Below are positions 56,799-64,000 of a DNA stretch of 64,000 nt, piece by piece. The position numbers and the translations under genes are program-made. This stretch comes from Anaeromyxobacter paludicola (GTDB taxonomy: Bacteria > Myxococcota > Myxococcia > Myxococcales > Anaeromyxobacteraceae): the NCBI RefSeq assembly GCF_023169965.1, contig NZ_AP025592.1, positions 868,001 through 932,000 of the forward strand, read 5' to 3'. Under the pieces are notes generated by a model. That model did no database searches, was not told the origin of the DNA, and saw nothing but the letters and a program-made list of their open reading frames with translations. The stretch's first letter is position 1; every line of letters begins with the position of its first letter.

Positions 56799-58153
56799 CG
56801 GGCCGCCTCCCGCCGCGGCTCCTGCGCCGCCCCGGGGCCTCGCGGCTCGACGCCCGGCCGGCGCGCGATCTCCACCCGCGCCACCCGCCGCTCGTCGCCG
56901 GCGCGGACGGTGAAGGTGAGGCCGTCCCAGGTGACGAGCGCGCCGACCGGCGGCACGCGGCCGGCGGTGGCGGTCACGAAGCCGCCGAGGGTCTCGTAGT
57001 CGCCCTCCTCCGGGAACCGGATCTCGCGGGGGTCGCCCTCCCCCTCCTGCGCGTTCAGGTACTCCTCGAGCTCGCGCAGCGGGATGCCTGCGTCGGCGAG
57101 GTAGACGCCCACGCCGAGCGCCTTCACCGGGGCCTGCTCCACGTCGCCCTCGTCCTGGATCTCGCCGACGATCTCCTCGATCACGTCTTCGAGGGTGGCG
57201 ATGCCGCTCGTGCCGCCGAACTCGTCCACCACCACCGCGAGGTGCATCTTGCGCTTCTGCATCTCCTTCAGGAGCCGGGAGATCTTCATCTGCTCGGGGA
57301 CGAAGAACGCCGGCTTGAGGTGGCGCGTCAGCGGCACCGCCCGCGGCCTCCCGGCCGGCGGCGGCTCGCGCAGCTCGCGCACGATGTCGCGAACCAGCAG
57401 GATGCCGATCACGTTGTCCACCGAGCCCTCGTAGACCGGCATGCGGCTGTACGGGTTCTCCGTCACGATCCGCAGGATCTCCTCGGGGGGCGCGTCCTTG
57501 TCGATGGCCACCATGCGCGTGCGCGGGACCATGACCTCCTTCACCACCCGGTCGGCGAACTCGAGCACGCTGTTGAGGAGCTCCTCCTTGACCTCGTCGA
57601 GCACGCCCTCCCGCGTGCCCATCTCGATGAGGTACTCGATCTCCTCGCTGGTGACGGCGGGGGTCGGGGTGTGCCCGCCGCCGAAGGCGCCGACGACGAG
57701 GCCGGTGAGCCGCACGAGCCCGGTCGAGAGCGGCCAGAGCGCCCAGTACATGGCCTGCACCAGCGGGATGGCCGCGAGCGCGATCTTGACCGGGTGGCGC
57801 TTGGCGAGCGTCTTCGGGATGATCTCGCCGAAGAAGAGGATCACGCTGGTGGTGACGCCGGTGGCGATGGCGAGCGCGGTCCCGGTGTCCCCGCCCCCCG
57901 CCGCCTGCGAGGCGATGCGGCCGGCCAGCGCGCCCGCGCCGATGTTGGCGAGGGTGTTCCCGATGAGCAGGGAGGAGAGCACGCGCTCGGGGTGCCGCAC
58001 CCAGATGGCGAGCAGCGCGGCGCGCCGCCCCCCCGAGTCGAGGAGCTGCCGGGCGCGCGCGTCGCCGAGGGCGGTGAGCGCGGTCTCCGCCCCCGAGCAG
58101 AGGGCGGAGGCGACCAGGAAGGCGGCCGCCATCACCCATTCCCATGTGTCCAC
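56795..58153 (-). CDS. CorC/HlyC-type CNNM transporter family protein (DUF21 and CBS domains)
   Basis: Integral membrane protein of about 452 residues in the CNNM/MpfA-CorC group, linked to magnesium and cobalt efflux. A DUF21 transmembrane domain with SALCSGAETALTALGDARAR and SSLLIGNTLANIGAGALAG runs to about residue 150, with FFGEIIPKTLA typical of the family. A CBS pair follows (EVMVPRTRMVAIDKDAPPEE; HLAVVVDEFGGTSGIATLED). A C-terminal CorC_HlyC domain closes it. The frame extends to a GTG at 58213, but that codon sits in the stem of a strong hairpin and just upstream of a TACAAT hexamer. I therefore prefer the GTG at 58153. Start uncertain. Confidence 0.88.
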   Translation of the reverse strand: MDTWEWVMAAAFLVASALCSGAETALTALGDARARQLLDSGGRRAALLAIWVRHPERVLSSLLIGNTLANIGAGALAGRIASQAAGGGDTGTALAIATGVTTSVILFFGEIIPKTLAKRHPVKIALAAIPLVQAMYWALWPLSTGLVRLTGLVVGAFGGGHTPTPAVTSEEIEYLIEMGTREGVLDEVKEELLNSVLEFADRVVKEVMVPRTRMVAIDKDAPPEEILRIVTENPYSRMPVYEGSVDNVIGILLVRDIVRELREPPPAGRPRAVPLTRHLKPAFFVPEQMKISRLLKEMQKRKMHLAVVVDEFGGTSGIATLEDVIEEIVGEIQDEGDVEQAPVKALGVGVYLADAGIPLRELEEYLNAQEGEGDPREIRFPEEGDYETLGGFVTATAGRVPPVGALVTWDGLTFTVRAGDERRVARVEIARRPGVEPRGPGAAQEPRREAAR

Positions 58154-58210
58154 GAACTGCAAGCCGTCCGGAGCCTTTCTCGCTCTCGCGAAATTGTAAC
58201 CGCGAAACGA

Positions 58211-58252
58211 CACGGCGGCCCTCCCGGGCAGGCGCCCGAGAGAACCGCCGTG
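58211..58252 (-). terminator. Long hairpin between ndk and the CorC-like gene
   Basis: CACGGCGG (58211-58218) pairs with CCGCCGTG (58245-58252), and inside it CTCCCGGGC (58221-58229) pairs with GCCCGAGAG (58234-58242) with one mismatch. It lies 21 bases past the ndk stop. Probably terminates ndk before the corC promoter region. Confidence 0.65.
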
Positions 58253-58272
58253 AGTTCAACAGGTTGCCTGCG

Positions 58273-58710
58273 CTACTTCTTCCAGGCGTACCCGTGCTGC
58301 TCGATGGTGCGGAAGAAGTAGGCCACCTCGACGGCGGCGTTCTCCAGGCTGTCCGAGCCGTGGACGGTGTTCTTCTCGATGTCGGTCGCGAAGTCGCGGC
58401 GGATGGTGCCCTCGGCCGCCTTCTTCGGATCGGTCGCGCCCATGATCTCGCGGTTGGCGAGGACGGCGTTCTCGCCCTCGAGGACCATGAGGACCACCGG
58501 GCCGCTGGTCATGAACTTCACGAGGTCGTTGAAGAACGGCCGCGCCTTGTGGACCGCGTAGAAGCCCTCGGCCTCGGCCTGGGAGAGCTGCGCCATCCGG
58601 ACGGCGACCGGCTTCAGCCCCTTCGACTCGAAGCGGGCGATGATCTGGCCGATGACGCCCTTCTCGACGCCGTCCGGCTTGATGATGGAAAGGGTGCGCT
58701 CGACTGCCAT
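58273..58710 (-). CDS. ndk: Nucleoside diphosphate kinase
   Basis: Balances nucleoside triphosphates by transferring the gamma-phosphate through a phosphohistidine. The 145-residue protein has [15 protein letters not shown] at the start and the active-site H117 in [22 protein letters not shown] and RRDFATD complete the family pattern. It lies 34 bases after sucD; sucCD-ndk linkage is widespread, and succinyl-CoA synthetase and NDK can form a complex channelling GTP/ATP. Confidence 0.98.
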   Translation of the reverse strand: MAVERTLSIIKPDGVEKGVIGQIIARFESKGLKPVAVRMAQLSQAEAEGFYAVHKARPFFNDLVKFMTSGPVVLMVLEGENAVLANREIMGATDPKKAAEGTIRRDFATDIEKNTVHGSDSLENAAVEVAYFFRTIEQHGYAWKK

Positions 58711-58744
58711 GTGCTGTGTTCTCCCTCGTTAGCGTCTGCGTGGT

Positions 58745-59770
58745 TTACCGCTTGGCCGCCTTCTTGACGGCCTTTCCGCCCCGCTGCGTGGGCGGCGCGC
58801 CGCGAGGCGCCCCGCCCGACTTCCTCTGCGCCGGCGCCCGGCCCGGCGCCGGGCGGCGCTCCGCCGCCGGCTTGGCCTTCACCCGGCCCTTGCGGCGCGA
58901 CAGCGCGTCCTTCATGGCCTGCCCGAGCAGGTGCGGCCCCTCGCAGACCACGATCCCGGCCTCGCGCATGGCCTCCAGCTTCGCCTGCGCGGTGTCGGCC
59001 CCGCCCGAGATCACGGCGCCGGCGTGCCCCATCCGCTTGCCCGGGGGGGCGGTGCGCCCGGCGATGAAGCCGACCACCGGCTTCGTCATGTTCTTCTTCA
59101 CCCACTCGGCGCCGAGCGTCTCCTCCGAGCCGCCGATCTCGCCGATCATGATGACGGACTCGGTCTCCGGGTCGGCCTCGAAGCGGGACAGGCAGTCGAT
59201 GAAGTCGGTGCCGTGGATCGGATCGCCGCCGATGCCCACCGCGGTGGACTGCCCCATCCCGAGCCGGGAGATCTGATCGACCGCCTCGTAGGTCAGCGTG
59301 CCGGACCGGGAGACGATCCCGACCCGGCCCGGCCGGTGGATGTGGCCCGGCATGATGCCGATCTTGCACTGGCCCGGGGTGATCACGCCGGGGCAGTTCG
59401 GCCCGATGAGCCGCACGCCGGGGCGGTCGGCGAGGTACCGGCGCACCTTCACCATGTCGAGGATGGGGATCCCCTCGGTGATGGCGACCACCAGGGTCAC
59501 GCCCGCCTCGGCCGCCTCGATGATGGCGTCGGCGGCGAACGGCGGCGGGACGAAGATCACCGAGGCGTTGGCCCCGGTGTCGCGCACCGCCTGCTCCACG
59601 GTGTGGAAGATGGGGACCACGTTGGCGAAGCGGGTGCCGCCGCGCCCCGGGGTCACGCCGGCCACCACGCGCGTGCCGTACTCGAGCATCTGCTCGGCGT
59701 GGAAGCTGCCGGCGGAGCCGGTGATGCCCTGGACGACGACCCGGGTGTTCCTGTCTACGAAGATGCTCAT
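58745..59770 (-). CDS. sucD: Succinyl-CoA synthetase alpha subunit with basic C-terminal tail
   Basis: TCA-cycle enzyme subunit that binds CoA and carries the phosphohistidine. The first 290 residues are standard: [48 protein letters not shown], and the phosphorylated H249 in [18 protein letters not shown] 50-residue tail (292-341) rich in Lys, Arg, Pro, Ala and Gly follows, ending [11 protein letters not shown]. This tail is absent from normal SucD of about 290 residues. It resembles histone-H1-like or ribosome-binding tails and may bind nucleic acid or be a disordered linker. It lies 17 bases after sucC. Confidence 0.96.
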   Translation of the reverse strand: MSIFVDRNTRVVVQGITGSAGSFHAEQMLEYGTRVVAGVTPGRGGTRFANVVPIFHTVEQAVRDTGANASVIFVPPPFAADAIIEAAEAGVTLVVAITEGIPILDMVKVRRYLADRPGVRLIGPNCPGVITPGQCKIGIMPGHIHRPGRVGIVSRSGTLTYEAVDQISRLGMGQSTAVGIGGDPIHGTDFIDCLSRFEADPETESVIMIGEIGGSEETLGAEWVKKNMTKPVVGFIAGRTAPPGKRMGHAGAVISGGADTAQAKLEAMREAGIVVCEGPHLLGQAMKDALSRRKGRVKAKPAAERRPAPGRAPAQRKSGGAPRGAPPTQRGGKAVKKAAKR

Positions 59771-59787
59771 GGCGGGGTCCTCGCGGC

Positions 59788-60954
59788 TCAGGCGGCGCGG
59801 GCGGCGGCGACCGCCTTGCGCGCGGCGTCGCCGAGGTCGTCGGCCGGGGTGATCTCGAGGTCGCTGTGGGCCAGGATCTCCTTGCCGAGCTCCACGTTGG
59901 TCCCCTCGAGCCGGACCACGAGCGGGATGGAGAGGCCGACCTGCCGCGCGGCGGTGACGATCCCGTTCGCGATCACGTCGCACTTCATGATGCCGCCGAA
60001 GATGTTCACCAGCACCGCCTTCACGTGCGGATCCGAGAGCAGGATCTTGAAGGCCGCGGTGACCTTGTCCTCGTCGGCGCCGCCCCCCACGTCGAGGAAG
60101 TTGGCCGGCCGGCCGCCCGACAGCTGGATGATGTCCATCGTCGCCATCGCCAGCCCGGCGCCGTTCACCATGCAGCCGATGTCGCCGTCGAGGGCGATGT
60201 ACGAGAGGTCGTACTCCTTGGCCTGCGACTCCTTCGGATCCTCCTCGTCCGGATCGCGCATGGCGGCGATGTCCGGGTGCCGGAAGAGCGCGTTGTCGTC
60301 GAAGTTCATCTTGGCGTCGAGCGCCAGGACCTCGCCGCCCACGGTGACCACGAGCGGGTTGATCTCGGCGAGCGAGGCGTCGGTCGCCATGTAGGCGTTG
60401 TAGAGGCCGCTCGAGAAGCGGACGAAGGCGTTCACGGTGTCGCCCGTGAGGCCGAGGCCATAGGCGAGCTGGCGGGCCTGGAACGGCACGAGCCCGAGGA
60501 GCGGGTCCACCGCGACCTTGAGGATCTTCTCCGGGTGGTGCGCCGCCACCGCCTCGATGTCCTCGCCGCCCTCCGACGAGGCCATCACCGTCACCCGCCC
60601 GGACTCGCGGTCGAGCGTCATGCCGAGGTACAGCTCGCGGGCGATCCGGCAGCCCTCCTCGATGTAGACCTTCCGGACCAGCTGCCCGCCGGGCGCGGTC
60701 TGAGGGGTCTTGAGCTTCATGCCGAGCATGGCCTCGGCGTGCGAGCGGGCCTCCTCCGGGGAGCGGGCGAGCCGGACGCCGCCGCCCTTGCCGCGGCCGC
60801 CGGCGTGGATCTGGGCCTTCACGGCGACGATGCCGCCGCCGAGCTGGCGGGCCGCGCCCTCGGACTCGAACGGGGTGACGGCCACGTACCCGCGGGGCAC
60901 GGCCACTCCGTACTTCCGAAGGATCTCCTTGGCCTGGTATTCGTGGATCTTCAC
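59788..60954 (-). CDS. sucC: Succinyl-CoA synthetase beta subunit
   Basis: ATP-grasp subunit of succinyl-CoA synthetase, 388 residues. [12 protein letters not shown]-like start, [20 protein letters not shown] (nucleotide-binding), [29 protein letters not shown], and [11 protein letters not shown] followed by [18 protein letters not shown]. The start is GTG at 60954, giving the family N-terminus. Nucleotide preference (ATP or GTP) is not evident. It lies 83 bases after mdh. Confidence 0.97.
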   Translation of the reverse strand: MKIHEYQAKEILRKYGVAVPRGYVAVTPFESEGAARQLGGGIVAVKAQIHAGGRGKGGGVRLARSPEEARSHAEAMLGMKLKTPQTAPGGQLVRKVYIEEGCRIARELYLGMTLDRESGRVTVMASSEGGEDIEAVAAHHPEKILKVAVDPLLGLVPFQARQLAYGLGLTGDTVNAFVRFSSGLYNAYMATDASLAEINPLVVTVGGEVLALDAKMNFDDNALFRHPDIAAMRDPDEEDPKESQAKEYDLSYIALDGDIGCMVNGAGLAMATMDIIQLSGGRPANFLDVGGGADEDKVTAAFKILLSDPHVKAVLVNIFGGIMKCDVIANGIVTAARQVGLSIPLVVRLEGTNVELGKEILAHSDLEITPADDLGDAARKAVAAARAA

Positions 60955-61037
60955 TGTGCGCCGTCCTGGGCCCGATGAGAATAGACGTGGGGGCCGGCAC
61001 CATAGCAGGCGCCGGCCCCCGCACCCATAACGTTCTG

Positions 61038-62003
<966 letters not shown>

Positions 62004-63317
62004 CTACATGTGCTTGATGATCTCGTCCCCGAACTCGGAGCACTTCACCTCGACGGTGTCGGCGATCCCCTCCTGCTTCATCAGGCGGGCGAAGTCGTAG
62101 GTGACGCGGTGCGCCCCGATGGCGCCGTCCATGCCCTGGATGACGCGGTCCGCGGCCTCGTTCCAGCCGAGGTGGCGGAACATCATCTCGCCCGAGAGGA
62201 TCACCGAGCCCGGGTTCACCTTGTCGAGATCGGCGTACTTGGGGGCGGTGCCGTGCGTCGCCTCGAAGATGGCGTGCCCGGTGACGTAGTTGGCGTTGCC
62301 GCCGGGCGCGATGCCGATGCCGCCCACCTGCGCCGCCAGCGCGTCGGAGAGGTAGTCGCCGTTCAGGTTGAGCGTGGCGATGACGTCGAACTCGTCCGGC
62401 CGCGTGAGCACCTGCTGCAGCGTGATGTCGGCGATGGCGTCCTTCACGAGGAGCTTGCCGCCCTGGAGCGCCGCCTTCTGCTCGGCGTTGGCCGCCTCCT
62501 CGCCCCTGGCCGCCTTGGTCCGCTCCCACTGCTCCCAGGTGTAGACCCGGTCGCCGAACTCCTTCTCCGCGAGCGCGTAGCCCCAGTTCCGGAACGCGCC
62601 CTCGGTGAACTTCATGATGTTGCCCTTGTGCACGAAGGTGACGCTCTTGCGCCGGTTGGCGAGGGCGTACTCGAGGGCGGCGCGCACGAGCCGCTCGGTC
62701 CCCTCCCGCGACACCGGCTTCACGCCCAGCCCCGACGTCCCGGGAAACCTGATCTTCTTGAACTCCTTCGGGAACTCCTTCTCCAGGAAGGCGAGGAGCT
62801 TCTTCGCCTGCTCGCTGCCCGACTCCCACTCGATGCCGGCGTAGATGTCCTCGGTGTTCTCGCGGAAGATGACCATGTTCACCTTCTGCGGCGCCTTCAC
62901 CGGCGAGGGCACGCCCTTGAACCAGCGCACCGGCCGCAGGCAGACGTACAGGTCGAGCAGCTGCCGCAGCGCCACGTTGAGCGAGCGGATGCCGCCGCCG
63001 ATGGGCGTGGTGAGCGGGCCCTTGATGCCGATGAGGAACTCCCGGTAGGCCTCGATGGTCTCGTCGGGCAGCCAGTTGTTGAACTTGGTGAAGGCCTTCT
63101 CGCCGGCGTAGACCTCCATCCAGGCGATCTTCCGCTTGCCGCCGTACGCCTTCTCCACCGCCGCGTCGAGCACGCGCTGGCTCGCCCGCCAGATGTCGCG
63201 CCCGGTGCCGTCGCCCTCGATGAACGGGAGGATGGGGCGATCCGGGACGTTCAGCTTCCCGTTGACCAGCGTGATCTTCGCGCCGTCCTTCGGCACCACC
63301 GGCTTCGCGTCGGGCAT
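62004..63317 (-). CDS. icd: Isocitrate dehydrogenase (NADP-type, prokaryotic homodimer)
   Basis: Converts isocitrate to 2-oxoglutarate. The 437-residue protein shows [12 protein letters not shown] near 33, [18 protein letters not shown] with the substrate-loop serine and arginines, REN ([12 protein letters not shown]), KGNIMKF, and [20 protein letters not shown] with the metal aspartates. [10 protein letters not shown] marks the NADP site. The ATG at 63317 has GAGGAGG upstream. It is the first gene of icd-mdh-sucC-sucD-ndk, and a TTTACA/TACGAA promoter-like pair lies 48-77 bases upstream. Confidence 0.97.
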   Translation of the reverse strand: MPDAKPVVPKDGAKITLVNGKLNVPDRPILPFIEGDGTGRDIWRASQRVLDAAVEKAYGGKRKIAWMEVYAGEKAFTKFNNWLPDETIEAYREFLIGIKGPLTTPIGGGIRSLNVALRQLLDLYVCLRPVRWFKGVPSPVKAPQKVNMVIFRENTEDIYAGIEWESGSEQAKKLLAFLEKEFPKEFKKIRFPGTSGLGVKPVSREGTERLVRAALEYALANRRKSVTFVHKGNIMKFTEGAFRNWGYALAEKEFGDRVYTWEQWERTKAARGEEAANAEQKAALQGGKLLVKDAIADITLQQVLTRPDEFDVIATLNLNGDYLSDALAAQVGGIGIAPGGNANYVTGHAIFEATHGTAPKYADLDKVNPGSVILSGEMMFRHLGWNEAADRVIQGMDGAIGAHRVTYDFARLMKQEGIADTVEVKCSEFGDEIIKHM

Positions 63318-63364
63318 GCGGCCTCCTCAGCAGCGTGGGGGGTTCTGTGGGGGAGAGTCGGGTC

Positions 63365-63394
63365 TTCGTACCGCCGCGACCTGCCGCCTGTAAA
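63365..63394 (-). promoter_or_regulatory. Candidate promoter of the icd-mdh-sucCD operon
   Basis: TTTACA (63389-63394 on the minus strand), 18-base spacer, TACGAA (63365-63370), 48 bases before the icd start. Confidence 0.5.
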
Positions 63395-63479
63395 GACGCA
63401 CCCCCAAGTGGTCACCCGCACCCGGAGAGAAGCGGCCCATCGCCGATTTCGACTGCGGCGGCGGGGCGTTCCAGCGCGG

Positions 63480-64000
63480 TCACCAGTGCGCGAGCCCCAG
63501 GCCGAGGCGCGCGATCTCCGAAGGGAGCCGGGGGTCGAGCAGCGCCCTCAGCTCCTCCTCCCGCTCGGCACCGAAGGAGGTGCGGGCGACGGCCGGCCGG
63601 TAGCCGGGGTGGGCCATGAGCTCGGTGGTGCCCTCCCCCACCCGGGCCAGCGCGGCGAGCAGCCGGTCGGCGGTCCAGCACGGGCGGAGGGCGGCGTCGC
63701 CCAGGAAGGCGTCGGCGGTCCGGACGCCCAGGTCCCGCAGCCGGGCGCGGCTCGCGGCGTCGGTGGACCGGACCGGCAGCCCGTTCGCCTTCGCCGCGGC
63801 CGCCACCGCCTCGAGCGCGCCGGGCCGGAGGTGGGCGTGCTTGTGCCCGTCGAGGTGGGTGGGCGGCCGGCCGCGCAGCGCCTCGAACCGCGCGAGCTGC
63901 CGCGCCACCTCCCGCGCCAGCGCGTCGCCCTCGAGCCCCGGCGCGAGCACGAGGTGGAGCCCGACGCCGAGCGACGCCGGCGCCTCGGCGAGCGCCCGGG
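63480..64000 (-). CDS. YdjC/ChbG-family carbohydrate deacetylase, C-terminal part (cut by window edge)
   Basis: Partial protein running off the right edge; the C-terminal 173 codons are visible. LGVGLHLVLAPG and THLDGHKHAHLRPG carry the metal-binding histidines of the YdjC fold. TTELMAHPGYRP holds a later conserved His. ChbG removes an acetyl group from chito-oligosaccharides, and HpnK is a hopanoid-linked relative. Which branch this is cannot be told without the N-terminus and the next genes. 162 bases separate it from icd, which is on the same strand. Confidence 0.85.
   Translation of the reverse strand, partial: RALAEAPASLGVGLHLVLAPGLEGDALAREVARQLARFEALRGRPPTHLDGHKHAHLRPGALEAVAAAAKANGLPVRSTDAASRARLRDLGVRTADAFLGDAALRPCWTADRLLAALARVGEGTTELMAHPGYRPAVARTSFGAEREEELRALLDPRLPSEIARLGLGLAHW

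Overview
The window is very GC-rich, roughly 70-75% by eye, and tightly packed. Its genes use GTG and TTG starts freely, often overlap by 4 bases (GTGA or ATGA), and carry many lipoprotein signals. Gene content and style suggest a myxobacterium close to Anaeromyxobacter (Myxococcota); this is inference, because no rRNA is present. It looks like stable chromosomal core: no insertion sequence, integrase, phage gene or CRISPR array was seen. The left edge cuts carB and the right edge cuts a YdjC/ChbG-type deacetylase.

Layout. 1-3.2 kb: carB (partial), a class I aminotransferase, coaD, rsmD and a structured element with terminal inverted repeats. 3.2-9.8 kb: a CDF metal transporter, a hydrolase, a three-gene overlapping cell-envelope unit (cyclic-nucleotide-binding-like protein, phospholipase C/P1-nuclease-like membrane protein, DsbA-like lipoprotein), a secreted GH16 glucanase and an unknown gene. 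9.8-24.5 kb: tRNA-Thr, glutamate dehydrogenase, a proteostasis block (HtrA, GrpE, a free-standing sigma-70 region 1.1 protein, FtsH), a Nudix enzyme, a homocysteine methyltransferase-like gene, pheA, tRNA-Val, an overlapping operon of UvrD-type helicase, short Hsp70, SCP2-like protein and a small helical protein, then an NlpC/P60-like lipoprotein. 24.5-31 kb: amidohydrolase, glycosyltransferase, zinc-ribbon/TPR membrane protein, ComEA-like protein and an Ask_Ect-type aspartokinase.

31-39.5 kb is one long leftward operon for a 2-oxoacid dehydrogenase complex and its cofactor: lipA, E1-alpha, E1-beta, E2, a second E1-alpha, E3 (lpdA), and lipB fused to a Nudix domain. The complex and the enzymes that make and attach its lipoyl group are therefore expressed together. 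39.5-45 kb holds an HD-GYP response regulator, a periplasmic rhodanese with an in-frame UGA that reads best as selenocysteine, thiC, eno and an SDR dehydrogenase. 45-51.6 kb holds a hom-ybgC-glpX-SRPBCC operon, a HEAT-repeat lipoprotein, a palindromic element and a HARE-HTH protein. 51.7-58.7 kb: beta-propeller protein, phosphoesterase, PfkB kinase, rlmN, corC-like gene, ndk. 58.7-63.3 kb is a TCA cassette: icd, mdh, sucC, sucD, leading into ndk.

The most notable items are the candidate selenoprotein rhodanese with a bacterial-type SECIS hairpin (40658-41056), a REP-like palindromic element inserted in frame in the E2 linker, the LipB-Nudix fusion, the stand-alone sigma 1.1 domain coupled to ftsH, a lid-less Hsp70, and an AT-rich codon island in ybgC.
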